Below are positions 17,498 through 25,639 of a stretch of 64,000 nucleotides of DNA, one piece after another. The stretch comes from Thalassobacillus devorans MSP14. Lineage in GTDB: Bacteria; Bacillota; Bacilli; Bacillales; Halobacillaceae. The stretch is from the NCBI RefSeq assembly GCF_000496835.1, contig NZ_KI543236.1, positions 1,592,773 to 1,656,772 on the forward strand, in the 5' to 3' direction. Positions within the stretch are counted from its first letter, which is position 1. Every line of letters starts with the position of its first letter. The translations under genes were made by a program, and so were the position numbers. The notes under the pieces are model-generated. The model was given only the letters and a program-made list of their open reading frames with translations, was not told where the DNA came from and did not search any database.

Positions 17498-17835
17498 TGG
17501 AGATTATCATGTCTATCGTAGCAGGATTGTTATTTGCAACAGGTGTTTATAACCTTCTTCAAAAACAACTGCTGCGGATTGCGATTGGAACAGCTCTCAT
17601 CTCCCATGGCGCCCATTTGTTTATTTTGACAATGGGAGGACTAAAAGGTGGTGCTCCCCCTATTCTGGTTGAGGGAGTCGAACACTATACAGATCCCCTG
17701 CCACAAGCTTTAATTTTAACTTCCATCGTTATCAGCTTTGGGGTAACCAGCTTTCTGCTGGTATTAGCTTACAGAGCCTCCGAAGCGAACGGTACGGATA
17801 ATATCGAACAATTAAGGGGCAACGATTATGAGTAA
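17497..17835 (+). CDS. mrpC: Mrp antiporter subunit C
   Basis: NuoK-like subunit of 112 residues with three membrane helices and the HGAHLFILTMGG motif and the PLPQALILTSIVISFGVTSFLLVLAYR motif typical of MrpC. Its ATG shares a base with the mrpA stop, so no mrpB gene fits between them. It overlaps mrpD by 8 bases. Confidence 0.94.
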   Translation: MEIIMSIVAGLLFATGVYNLLQKQLLRIAIGTALISHGAHLFILTMGGLKGGAPPILVEGVEHYTDPLPQALILTSIVISFGVTSFLLVLAYRASEANGTDNIEQLRGNDYE

Positions 17836-19309
17836 TTTAGCTATACTACCAATCATCATACCTTTACTAGCAGGAATTCTATTAGCTTTTTTCCCAAAGA
17901 AACTCCCACTCGTCAGAGGATTGGCTAAGCTGACCACCATCCTGAACCTAGCAGTAGTGACCTATATTTTTGCGTTTGTTAAACAGAACGGAACATTGAT
18001 TTTAGAAACAGGGGCCTGGAAAGCCCCTTTCGGTATTATTATTGTCGCTGACCTGCTTGCGGTAACGCTGGTACTGACTACTAACATCATTGCAGTAGCA
18101 GCAGCTTTTTACGCCCCAAAATCCTTGACTGACCAACAGGAAACCTTCTATTTTTACTCCTTCTTTTTCTTGTTGATTTCCGGAGTGAGCGGTGCTTTTC
18201 TTACAGGTGACTTGTTCAACCTGTTCGTTTTCTTTGAAGTATTACTAATGGCATCCTACGCACTGATTGTGTTAGGTGGCGGCAAAGCACAACTAAGAGA
18301 ATCAATTAAATATTTACTGCTGAACCTTTTTTCTTCCATGTTGTTTGTCACAGCCGTTTCTTTCGTTTATTCAGTGGTAGGCACAGTAAACATGGCTCAA
18401 ATCGCAGAACGTGTGAAGGATGTTGACCAACAGGGTATCCTGACTACTGTTGCCGTCTTGCTTTTTTTCGTATTTGCAACAAAAGCGGCAGTATTTCCTT
18501 TGTATTATTGGCTACCGAACTCCTACTCAGTACCTAATCCGGTCGTATCAGCGTTATTTGGGGCTTTGCTAACAAAAGTAGGTATTTACTCGATTTTGCG
18601 GGTGTTTACGTTAATATTCACCCATGACCAGGGACTTACGCATAACTTGTTCCTGTGGCTGGCAGGCTTGACGATGATTTTCGGAGTTATCGGAGCACTC
18701 TCAACTAATAATGTAAAACTTATTATTGCTTATAACATCATACCTGCAGTTGGTTTTATGTTGATGGGTATCGGTGTATTTACAGAGACTTCCTTAAGCG
18801 GGACCGTCTATTACCTTGTTCACGATATGGTAATCAAGGGAGCATTATTCTTATTAATAGGAGCTTTGGTGCACTTGGCTGGAACCTCCGACTTACGTAA
18901 AATGGGAGGTTTGATTCATCACTACCCTTTACTTGGATGGCTTTTCTTTCTTGCCTCTCTAGTTTTGGCGGGTATTCCACCTTTCAGTGGATTCATCGGG
19001 AAACTGCTGCTGCTTCAAGGTAGTTTGGCAAAAGAGGAAATATCCATTGTCATTGTTGCTTTATTGAGCAGTCTATTGATTTTGTTTTCCATGATCCGCA
19101 TTTTTATCGGAGCATTCTGGGGAGAAAAGGTTGAAGGGTTACCCGTAGATAAACGAGCGGCTAGAGCGTTTACAGGACCAATAGCTGGCTTACTGGCCTT
19201 ATCTGTTATACTGGGAGTTGGAGCAGAATGGTTCTATCCTGCGATTCAATCCATTGGTGAGTATCTGATGGCGCCAGAACTCTATATTGATTCTGTGCTG
19301 AAGGAGTAG
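17828..19309 (+). CDS. mrpD: Mrp antiporter subunit D
   Basis: NuoM/NuoN-like antiporter subunit, 493 residues with about 14 helices. Visible signatures: FEVLLMASYALIVLGG (membrane Glu of the proton path), FATKAAVFPLYYWLPNSYSVPNPVVSALFGALLTKVGIYSI and the HDMVIKGALFL block. Works with MrpA as the two ion-conducting modules. Confidence 0.95.
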   Translation: MSNLAILPIIIPLLAGILLAFFPKKLPLVRGLAKLTTILNLAVVTYIFAFVKQNGTLILETGAWKAPFGIIIVADLLAVTLVLTTNIIAVAAAFYAPKSLTDQQETFYFYSFFFLLISGVSGAFLTGDLFNLFVFFEVLLMASYALIVLGGGKAQLRESIKYLLLNLFSSMLFVTAVSFVYSVVGTVNMAQIAERVKDVDQQGILTTVAVLLFFVFATKAAVFPLYYWLPNSYSVPNPVVSALFGALLTKVGIYSILRVFTLIFTHDQGLTHNLFLWLAGLTMIFGVIGALSTNNVKLIIAYNIIPAVGFMLMGIGVFTETSLSGTVYYLVHDMVIKGALFLLIGALVHLAGTSDLRKMGGLIHHYPLLGWLFFLASLVLAGIPPFSGFIGKLLLLQGSLAKEEISIVIVALLSSLLILFSMIRIFIGAFWGEKVEGLPVDKRAARAFTGPIAGLLALSVILGVGAEWFYPAIQSIGEYLMAPELYIDSVLKE

Positions 19310-19315
19310 TGATTT

Positions 19316-19792
19316 ATGAATTTACAAATAGTCATTAATATTATTATTGCACTGATGTGGATGTTTTTAAGTGAAAGCTACACATTCTCCACTTTTTTAG
19401 TCGGTTACTTACTCGGTATTTTACTGCTATTTGTATTACAGCGTTTCATACCAGATTCCTTTTATATGGATCGCGTCATCAAAGTAATAAAGCTGATTAT
19501 ACTCTTTATTAAAGAATTGACCCTTTCTAATATAGAAATAGTCAAATTGGTTTATAAGCCTAAACTGGATTTTGAACCAGGAATTTTCGCATTGCCGACT
19601 GAGTTGAAAAGCAATTGGGAAATTACAATATTAGCGAATTTGATTTCTCTGACTCCTGGTACATTATCTATAGCTGTAAGCGAAGATAATTCAAAAATCT
19701 ATATTCATGCTATCGATATTCCTGATGTTGTAGAGTCCATCAATGACATTAAAGAAACATTTGAAAAGGCGATCATGGAGGTGACGAGATAA
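19316..19792 (+). CDS. mrpE: Mrp antiporter subunit E
   Basis: 158-residue subunit with two N-terminal helices and a cytoplasmic domain containing ILANLISLTPGTLSIAVSED, the MrpE/MnhE family signature. Six bases after mrpD; stop overlaps the mrpF start by one base. Confidence 0.94.
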   Translation: MNLQIVINIIIALMWMFLSESYTFSTFLVGYLLGILLLFVLQRFIPDSFYMDRVIKVIKLIILFIKELTLSNIEIVKLVYKPKLDFEPGIFALPTELKSNWEITILANLISLTPGTLSIAVSEDNSKIYIHAIDIPDVVESINDIKETFEKAIMEVTR

Positions 19793-20103
19793 TGGAAAAG
19801 GCATTAGAATTCACACAATCCATGATCACTGTCGTAACATTAATTTGTATTGTTGTCATTGCTGTTTCTGTCATCATGCTCATGTACCGGGCAATCGCCG
19901 GCCCTACTAACCCAGACCGCGCTGTTGCATTGGATAATATCGGGGTGAACTTGATGGCTCTGGCAGGGCTTATGGCAATTGTATTAGTGACCACCCAATT
20001 GAACGATGTCGTTCTCCTGATCGGTATCTTGCTGTTTATCGGAACAATAGCTATAGCCAAATTTTTAGAAAAGGGTGTTATCATTGAGCGGGACTTGGAT
20101 TAA
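19792..20103 (+). CDS. mrpF: Mrp antiporter subunit F
   Basis: Three-helix subunit of 103 residues with the family motif YRAIAGPTNPDRAVALDNIGVNLMALAGL, which includes a membrane-facing Asp thought to matter for transport. It overlaps mrpG by 29 bases in the annotated frame; a later mrpG start would shorten this. Confidence 0.94.
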   Translation: MEKALEFTQSMITVVTLICIVVIAVSVIMLMYRAIAGPTNPDRAVALDNIGVNLMALAGLMAIVLVTTQLNDVVLLIGILLFIGTIAIAKFLEKGVIIERDLD

Positions 20104-20464
20104 TTTACTGATCGATATCATCATCAGCCTTTCTCTGTTAACCGGCACCTTCTTTATATTTTCTGCTTCCATCGGAATGTTACGTTTTCCTGACATTTAC
20201 ATCAGACTGCATGCTGTAACGAAGGGTTCTACACTTGGAATTGCCGGTATAATGATAGGAGCTTTTTTATTTCTTTATGTGGAACATGGGATCGTCAGTG
20301 GGAAATTAATTTTAGGAATGATCTTTGTCATGGTTACCTCCCCCATATCAGGACATATGATTTCCCGTGCTGGGTACCATAATGGCGTAAAACTCTGGGA
20401 TAAAAGCGTCAGAGATGATTATGCTGAAGCTGTTAAAGAAAAAAGAAAATCCATCGACAATTAA
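20075..20464 (+). CDS. mrpG: Mrp antiporter subunit G
   Basis: Three-helix subunit, 129 residues in this frame, with the MrpG motif GMLRFPDIYIRLHAVTKGSTLGIAG. The true start could be slightly downstream (ATG or TTG codons just inside the mrpF overlap). Last gene of the operon; about 190 bases later a strong terminator follows. Confidence 0.93.
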   Translation: MLSLSGTWINLLIDIIISLSLLTGTFFIFSASIGMLRFPDIYIRLHAVTKGSTLGIAGIMIGAFLFLYVEHGIVSGKLILGMIFVMVTSPISGHMISRAGYHNGVKLWDKSVRDDYAEAVKEKRKSIDN

Positions 20465-20470
20465 ATACAA

Positions 20471-20641
20471 GAACAAAAGGGAAGCGCCTTGCTCACCCCC
20501 GACAAGCTTAAGCCAAGCCTCGTCGTGACATTTTGGTCACAGAGAGGATTGACTTAAAACCTCGAGGGGGTAGGCGCTGGAGCTGTATGCAGCCTACTAC
20601 TAAATGTTATCCACGATCATTAAATTTTATAATTTCCTAGA
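20471..20641. repeat. Structured intergenic repeat, copy 1
   Basis: First of three copies in the window. The left part (AAGCGCCTTGCTCACCCCCG from 20482) pairs with the right part (CCTCGAGGGGGTAGGCGCT about 20560-20578). Inside, CTTAAGCCAAGCCTC pairs with GAGGATTGACTTAA, and the tip is GTGAC/GTCAC. The downstream tail AAATTTTATAATTTCCTAGA is shared with copy 2. No coding potential. Confidence 0.8.
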
Positions 20642-20650
20642 CAATGCAAC

Positions 20651-20683
20651 AAACCTGTCATACCAATGTATGACAGGTTTTTT
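20651..20683 (+). terminator. Terminator of the mrp operon
   Basis: Perfect 13-base arms (AAACCTGTCATAC, 20651-20663; GTATGACAGGTTT, 20668-20680) around CAAT, with trailing Ts. Confidence 0.88.
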
Positions 20684-20708
20684 CTATATTTATCCGTTAT
20701 TTCTTCAA

Positions 20709-20746
20709 CTGGACAGACACGATTAACCCCCACGACACATAAGTTA
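20709..20746 (+). promoter_or_regulatory. Candidate sigma-K-type promoter and SpoIIID site of sigK
   Basis: AC at 20719-20720, then 17 bases, then CATAAGTTA (20738-20746) fits the sigma-K pattern AC-N16/17-CATANNNTA. CTGGACAGAC (20709-20718) matches the SpoIIID consensus WWRRACARNY at nine of ten positions and touches the -35. SpoIIID and sigma-K act on sigK in B. subtilis. Confidence 0.55.
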
Positions 20747-20789
20747 ATTTATAGGTTAAAAGCCCATTACCTGGAGGAGGTCTGTTATC

Positions 20790-21521
20790 GTGTCTAGCAT
20801 CCTGGGGTCTCTTATCTATTTGGTCAAAGAAACTTTCCTCTTCGTCTCCTATGTGAAAAACCAGGCATTTCCCAATCCTCTTTCTCCAGAAGAAGAATCG
20901 AAACAACTTAAGCTGCTGCAAGAAGGCGATCCAGAAGCCAGGGATTTATTAATTGAACACAACTTGAGACTGGTCGCTCATATCGTCAAAAAGTTCGAAA
21001 ATACCAAAGAAGATACTGAAGACCTAATCTCTATAGGAACGATCGGTTTGATCAAAGGGATTGAAAGCTACTCTCCGAACAAGGGTACTAAACTGGCTAC
21101 TTATGCTGCACGCTGTATTGAAAATGAAATACTTATGCATCTGAGAGCTTTGAAAAAAACGAAAAAAGACGTTTCCCTCCATGATCCTATCGGTCAAGAT
21201 AAGGAAGGCAATGAAATAAGCCTTATTGATATTTTGAAAGCGGAACATGTCGATGTAGTTGAACAAATCCAATTAGGAATGGAACTTGAAAAAATAAAAG
21301 AATTCATTACAATACTCGATGATCGGGAAAAAGAGGTATTGATTGCCCGTTACGGTTTAAATGCTGAAGAAGAAAAAACACAAAGAGAGATTGCAAAAGA
21401 GCTGGGGATTTCACGCAGCTATGTTTCACGTATCGAAAAAAGAGCACTAATGAAAATTTTCCATGAGTTTTATAAACATGAACGCTCTAAAATGGGTATT
21501 TCTACTATACCAAACGACTGA
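20790..21521 (+). CDS. sigK: RNA polymerase sigma factor SigK, uninterrupted
   Basis: Late mother-cell sigma factor, made as pro-sigma-K and activated by removal of a short N-terminal pro-sequence. 243 residues. The pro-region [24 protein letters not shown] is hydrophobic. It is followed by region 2 ([14 protein letters not shown] to [20 protein letters not shown]) and the region 4 helix-turn-helix ([22 protein letters not shown], about 200-221). It is one continuous frame: the skin element that splits sigK in B. subtilis is absent. GTG start after GGAGGAGG. Confidence 0.96.
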   Translation: MSSILGSLIYLVKETFLFVSYVKNQAFPNPLSPEEESKQLKLLQEGDPEARDLLIEHNLRLVAHIVKKFENTKEDTEDLISIGTIGLIKGIESYSPNKGTKLATYAARCIENEILMHLRALKKTKKDVSLHDPIGQDKEGNEISLIDILKAEHVDVVEQIQLGMELEKIKEFITILDDREKEVLIARYGLNAEEEKTQREIAKELGISRSYVSRIEKRALMKIFHEFYKHERSKMGISTIPND

Positions 21522-21536
21522 CCCAAGCATAGGATA
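21509..21536 (+). promoter_or_regulatory. Candidate sigma-K promoter of the 47-residue miniprotein
   Basis: AC (21509-21510), 17 bases, then CATAGGATA (21528-21536): an exact match to AC-N17-CATANNNTA. It overlaps the end of sigK and lies 18 bases before the miniprotein's AGGAGG site. Confidence 0.55.
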
Positions 21537-21569
21537 GGGTAAGAACCTAATTCAGGAGGCGATTGACCA

Positions 21570-21713
21570 ATGTATGGCTCTTATGGTCCTTACCCGCCTT
21601 ACCCTTATGGCAGCTATTACAATCCAGGTGGACAATGGTATTCAGTAGCTATTGTCCTCTTACTATTATTATTAATTATTGGCGGCGGTTATTGGCTGTA
21701 TTTCTATCATTAA
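21570..21713 (+). CDS. Tyr/Pro/Gly-rich membrane miniprotein
   Basis: A 47-residue product with an AGGAGG site (21554-21559) and ATG. The first 24 residues are rich in Tyr, Gly and Pro (MYGSYGPYPPYPYGSYYNPG). One hydrophobic helix follows (SVAIVLLLLLLLIIGGG), ending YWLYFYH. Composition and layout recall the YjcZ/SscA class of small spore proteins, though no exact family match is claimed. It has a candidate sigma-K promoter and its own terminator. Probably made in the mother cell late in sporulation (inference). Confidence 0.7.
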   Translation: MYGSYGPYPPYPYGSYYNPGGQWYSVAIVLLLLLLIIGGGYWLYFYH

Positions 21714-21722
21714 ATTAAACAC

Positions 21723-21763
21723 AAAAAGCAGGTGAAACGTTGAAAAAACGTCACCTGCTTTTT
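21723..21763. terminator. Bidirectional terminator between the miniprotein and yrhC
   Basis: Perfect 13-base arms AAAAAGCAGGTGA (21723-21735) and TCACCTGCTTTTT (21751-21763), with T-runs on both strands. Confidence 0.85.
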
Positions 21764-21993
21764 TATTCTTCTTCCGATAATTTTCGTTGGAAATCAGTCA
21801 GCTTTAGTGTGAAGTAAAAAGCTGTAGCCAGACCAATTAATGTCAATGTCACCATCAGGTCCTCTAATCGGTTATGATACACATACATACTGATTAATGT
21901 TCCGACGAAAAAATAACTGCTTACTATGATTAACGTAATGATAAAGCGTTTATAATCTTCAATTTTATTTTCTAATTGTTTCATAGAATTCAT
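21763..21993 (-). CDS. yrhC: YrhC family membrane protein
   Basis: Small membrane protein of unknown function with two helices (about residues 17-37 and 43-63) and a charged N terminus (KQLENKIEDYKRF). An upstream in-frame ATG exists at 22035, but the ATG at 21993 has GGGGTGG before it and gives 76 residues, the length of B. subtilis YrhC. Placed directly after mtnN; in B. subtilis yrhC closes the mtnN-mcc methionine-to-cysteine operon. The mcc genes are not in this window. Confidence 0.75.
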   Translation of the reverse strand: MNSMKQLENKIEDYKRFIITLIIVSSYFFVGTLISMYVYHNRLEDLMVTLTLIGLATAFYFTLKLTDFQRKLSEEE

Positions 21994-22068
21994 CGAAACC
22001 ACCCCCGATGTCTTCCATTTTATCATGGAATCCATTCCTGCCCGGTGGTAATTGTTGTTAGATGGGTA

Positions 22069-22764
22069 TTAGTGTGGCATGTCTTCCAGCATATTCATAA
22101 TGAGATTAGCCGCATTGGCTGCTGCTGTTTCCAGGAACTGATCAAATGAGATATTAGATTCTTTACCGGCAATATCCGATAAAGCCCGAATAATTACAAA
22201 GGGTGTGCCGTATTTAAAGCTTACTTGAGCAATCGCTGCCGCTTCCATTTCTGCGGCTATCATTTCCGGAAACTTGCCCCGGACAAAATCGACTCGATCA
22301 GCCTCCTGCATGAAAGCATCTCCAGTTGCGATAATTCCCTTCGCTGATGACACGTTCAAATGGTCGACTGCACGTTCGGCTTTTTCAATCAGCTCTTCAT
22401 CAGCTGCATACATTGCAGGCATACCTGGTACTTGACCATACTCGTATTGAAAAGCAGTCACATCCACATCATGATGTGTTACTAACGAAGAAATGACAAT
22501 ATCTCCTACCTCCAGCTGTTTCGCAAAACCTCCCGCAGAACCTGTATTGATCACATAATCGGGTTGATAACGCTCCTGCAGAATCGTCGCTGCCATAGCA
22601 GCATTAACCTTACCAATGCCAGATTTCAGTACGGTTACATTTTGACCGCGCAGTTTGCCTTCAATAAAATGGACGCCGGCTACCTCTTCTTCATGAATAT
22701 CCTCCATACTTTCTTTCAATAATTTCACTTCTTCGTCCATTGCTCCAATAATCCCTATACTCAT
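22069..22764 (-). CDS. mtnN: 5'-methylthioadenosine/S-adenosylhomocysteine nucleosidase
   Basis: Hydrolyses MTA and SAH to adenine plus the thiosugar, recycling methionine and removing methyltransferase inhibitors. 231 residues with the phosphorylase/hydrolase fold: IGAMDEEVKLL (catalytic Glu near 12), NTGSAGGFAKQLEVGDIVI, MEAAAIAQV (ribose-binding Glu) and RALSDIAG (catalytic Asp). Next to yrhC and yrrS as in B. subtilis. Confidence 0.96.
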   Translation of the reverse strand: MSIGIIGAMDEEVKLLKESMEDIHEEEVAGVHFIEGKLRGQNVTVLKSGIGKVNAAMAATILQERYQPDYVINTGSAGGFAKQLEVGDIVISSLVTHHDVDVTAFQYEYGQVPGMPAMYAADEELIEKAERAVDHLNVSSAKGIIATGDAFMQEADRVDFVRGKFPEMIAAEMEAAAIAQVSFKYGTPFVIIRALSDIAGKESNISFDQFLETAAANAANLIMNMLEDMPH

Positions 22765-22799
22765 TGATAATTCCCCCTATAGCTTTACCATCCTGACAT

Positions 22800-23576
22800 T
22801 TATCCTCTATGCTTCTGGTCGTTTTTATGCAGTACTTCAACTTTGGTAGGTTTATAGCCAGCACCGTCTACCCAGGAGACATAAACACGATAGTTTTTTG
22901 TTTGAGCTTTGTTGGTTACTGTTGCAATTACGCTATTTGGACCATTTCCCTCTGCCCACCAGAGAATCATATCACTTTTTGATAAACCGGCTCCCTTAGC
23001 GATGGCACTGGTCATTTCTTCCCAATCTTGTGTACCTTCAGCAAAAGTTATTCTCGTGTGGTTTTCCTGCTCTGTAGGAACAGGGGACCAATTCTTTGTG
23101 ATAACTTTATCGACATTCGGTTTATCACTGTCCTGGACATTTTCTTCTTCTTTGTTTTTATTTTTTTCCTTTTCTTTATCTTTATCTTCTTTTTCTGCTT
23201 TCTCTTCTTCTTTTTTTGCTTTCTCTTCCTCTTTTTCTTTATCACTTACAGTATCTTCCTCAGAGCCTTCTTGCTCACTTTTGCCGGATTCATCAGTGTT
23301 ATTCTCACTATTTTTATTATCAGCAGACTCGTCTGACTGCTCGCTGGAGTCTTGAGCGGCATCCTTATCATTCTTATACTGTTCTTTCAAAGTAATTGAG
23401 TTTTCTTCTTCTACTGAGGCTTGATCATTCCCCAGATTCACCATAACTGTAAAAAATACAATTAATAATAAAATCATGGCACCGGCTACCCCGACCAGCC
23501 AGGCAATCATCCGGTTACCTTTTTTCTTTTTTTGACGCCTTGTGGAACGTGTATATTTATCATTATTATTCGCCAT
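22800..23576 (-). CDS. yrrS: YrrS/DUF1510 family membrane protein
   Basis: The 258-residue protein has a basic cytoplasmic start, one membrane helix (about 23-46), a long low-complexity acidic/lysine stretch (about 65-150, Glu, Lys, Asp and Asn) that resembles a flexible wall-spanning linker, and a C-terminal DUF1510 domain (about 165-245, with WSPVPTEQENHTRITFAEGTQDW). Function unknown; encoded beside wall-synthesis genes in B. subtilis. Repeats of AAA and GAA codons make antisense frames look long, but these are artefacts. Confidence 0.88.
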   Translation of the reverse strand: MANNNDKYTRSTRRQKKKKGNRMIAWLVGVAGAMILLLIVFFTVMVNLGNDQASVEEENSITLKEQYKNDKDAAQDSSEQSDESADNKNSENNTDESGKSEQEGSEEDTVSDKEKEEEKAKKEEEKAEKEDKDKEKEKNKNKEEENVQDSDKPNVDKVITKNWSPVPTEQENHTRITFAEGTQDWEEMTSAIAKGAGLSKSDMILWWAEGNGPNSVIATVTNKAQTKNYRVYVSWVDGAGYKPTKVEVLHKNDQKHRG

Positions 23577-23759
23577 TAATATAAGCCCTCCTTTATCCTT
23601 GTTATATTATATAAGATTCGTATAGAGAAACCAATAAAAACGACACCACAAAATGTTGGCTATTTTTGTCGATTCAAAACTATTTTTGGAATTAAGGAAG
23701 GAAGTTTTACATAGGTATCTAATAGAAGTATGTACCAGAGAAAATAACGAGGTGATGAT

Positions 23760-24011
23760 ATGAAATATACTGATTTCGACCCAAATGTCTGGGGAAACCA
23801 AAGCTTCGTCAAAATGGGTTATGACAAAAATGCTCAACAACTCTGTATCTTCTTCCATAATGAAAAAGTTGTATATTTTGATCAGGTCGAAGAAAAGACA
23901 GTATTTCAATTTATCATAGCCACAGATAAAGAGGCATTCCTGCATGATGTCTTTTGGCCGAAATATGACCATAGGTGGCTGAATTCCTCTTTGCTGGCCC
24001 AAACCCCATAG
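23760..24011 (+). CDS. KTSC-like small protein
   Basis: An 83-residue protein with ATG after GAGGTGATG. The central part (VKMGYDKNAQQLCIFFHNEKVVYFDQVEEKTVFQFIIATDKEAFLHDVFW) follows the KTSC pattern: a beta-hairpin giving residue-Y-hydrophobic contacts, then a helix that inserts in a hydrophobic cleft. It is divergent from yrrS and not part of an evident operon. No function known. Confidence 0.65.
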   Translation: MKYTDFDPNVWGNQSFVKMGYDKNAQQLCIFFHNEKVVYFDQVEEKTVFQFIIATDKEAFLHDVFWPKYDHRWLNSSLLAQTP

Positions 24012-24215
24012 CTTGCCCGTATAAGCCTTTCCTTCATCTTTATTATTAGTTTCAAATTAACACACAGCATATATAATATATATCCTGTTTACATCTTTGG
24101 ATTTCACTCTGCTGCTGTTATTACGAAATACAATATCAAAAACCAGGACACCAATGACTATGTCCCACCTCTAACCTTCAATCTCCAGCCTGGATTTCCG
24201 TTATCGTTGTCAAAC

Positions 24216-24245
24216 AAAAAATGACGGGAAGTCCCGTCATTTTTT
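24216..24245. terminator. Terminator after greA
   Basis: AAAAAATGACGGG (24216-24228) and CCCGTCATTTTTT (24233-24245) form a perfect stem with a 4-base loop. On the minus strand it ends in a T-run after greA. Confidence 0.88.
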
Positions 24246-24252
24246 ATGCAAA

Positions 24253-24729
24253 CTATTCTACACTTACAATTTTCACTTCAATTTCGCCTCCAGGAGTCAT
24301 AACAGTAACCTGCTCTCCGATCTCATGCCCGATAAGACTTTTAGCCATCGGAGAATCGTTGGAAATTTTCCCTTCGAAGGGATCTGCTTCTGCACTTCCG
24401 ACAATCGTATATTTTTCTTCGTCTCCTTCCGGAAGTTCCTGGAAAGTAACAGACTTTCCTAAGGAGACCATATTAGGATTCTGATTATCATTTTCGATAA
24501 TGACAGCATTACGAATCATATTTTCTACTTGAGAAATACGCGCTTCTACAAATGCCTGTTCATCTTTAGCTGAATCATATTCAGAGTTCTCAGAAAGGTC
24601 ACCAAAATCACGGGCGACTTTGATTCTTTCTACTACTTCCTGACGGCGCTCAGTCTTCAGGTAATGAAGCTCATTCTCTAACTTTTCTTTACCTTCCTGG
24701 GTCATATAATAGCTTTTCTCTTCAGCCAT
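24253..24729 (-). CDS. greA: Transcription elongation factor GreA
   Basis: Rescues backtracked RNA polymerase by stimulating transcript cleavage through the secondary channel. 158 residues: an N-terminal coiled coil (about 10-75) with acidic tip residues in [20 protein letters not shown], and a C-terminal FKBP-like domain ([35 protein letters not shown]). Own terminator; udk lies upstream. Confidence 0.97.
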   Translation of the reverse strand: MAEEKSYYMTQEGKEKLENELHYLKTERRQEVVERIKVARDFGDLSENSEYDSAKDEQAFVEARISQVENMIRNAVIIENDNQNPNMVSLGKSVTFQELPEGDEEKYTIVGSAEADPFEGKISNDSPMAKSLIGHEIGEQVTVMTPGGEIEVKIVSVE

Positions 24730-24915
24730 ATCATAAACACTCCTTTTATCCCAAAACTATATTCCTGTCCCCAATGTGAATTCAATTATGAGTTGCACAT
24801 AGCTTTTATGCGCTCTTGCTTGAGTATACTTCATTTTATCGAGGATCATGTCTATCTAGAACTACTAAACAAAACTATGCCAGATTTCATATGACATTTC
24901 AACTCTTTTTACCAA

Positions 24916-25551
24916 TTATTTCTCGCTTCGTTCTTCCAGGATTGTTTTTATTTTGGTAGCCATCAAATCAATAGCAACATGATTTTGACCACCTTCCGGG
25001 ATGATGATGTCCGCATACCTTTTCGTAGGCTCTACAAATTGCAGATGCATGGGACGTACCACGTTGATATATTGCTCAATTACGGAATCAATTGAGCGGC
25101 CGCGTTCTTTTATATCTCTCATTAAACGGCGGATAATCCGGACATCAGCATCGGTATCAACAAAAACTTTAATATCCATCAGGTCCCGGAGACGTGCATC
25201 TTCCAGTACAAGTATCCCTTCGACGATGATTACTTCTCTAGGTTCTACATGTATTGTTTCATTCGATCTTGTGTGTATTTTATAATCATAGACCGGCTTC
25301 TCAATAGGCTTTTCCTGAATCAGCTGCTTCAAATGCTCAATTAATAAGTCATTGTCAAACGCCAAAGGGTGGTCATAATTGGTTTTCAGACGTTCTTCCA
25401 TAGGCAGATGATATTGGTCTTTATAATAATAATCTTGTTCTATCATTAATAATGGTTTATCTGCAAACCGCTGGATTACAGACCGGGTCACACTCGTCTT
25501 TCCCGACCCTGTACCCCCAGCGACTCCGATTACAACTGGTCTTTCAGTCAT
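24916..25551 (-). CDS. udk: Uridine kinase
   Basis: Phosphorylates uridine and cytidine with ATP or GTP in pyrimidine salvage. 211 residues with the Walker A motif [13 protein letters not shown] (9-21), substrate-binding [11 protein letters not shown], and the [34 protein letters not shown] core. Likely co-transcribed with yrrM upstream. Confidence 0.96.
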   Translation of the reverse strand: MTERPVVIGVAGGTGSGKTSVTRSVIQRFADKPLLMIEQDYYYKDQYHLPMEERLKTNYDHPLAFDNDLLIEHLKQLIQEKPIEKPVYDYKIHTRSNETIHVEPREVIIVEGILVLEDARLRDLMDIKVFVDTDADVRIIRRLMRDIKERGRSIDSVIEQYINVVRPMHLQFVEPTKRYADIIIPEGGQNHVAIDLMATKIKTILEERSEK

Positions 25552-25639
25552 GCTTTGTGTTTCTCCCTTCGCATCATGTTATATGAGTATACAGGTTGCT
25601 CAACTTTGATTTCAACTATTTGAAGCGGGTATGGTTTCT

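Noticed and set aside
17480-17510. Space for a small or frameshifted mrpB between mrpA and mrpC
   Set aside because: The mrpA stop and mrpC start overlap by one base, and no MrpB-like glycine-rich motif is found in any frame nearby.
20790-21521. Possible skin-type interruption or attachment site in sigK
   Set aside because: The frame is continuous and of normal length; no recombinase or duplicated core sequence is present.
22909-23355. Long plus-strand frames opposite yrrS, rich in Phe and Ser
   Set aside because: They are the complement of the Lys/Glu low-complexity codons in yrrS; composition is an artefact.
23597-24002. 131-residue minus-strand frame opposite the KTSC-like gene
   Set aside because: Shadow of the 83-residue plus-strand gene, which has a proper ribosome binding site.
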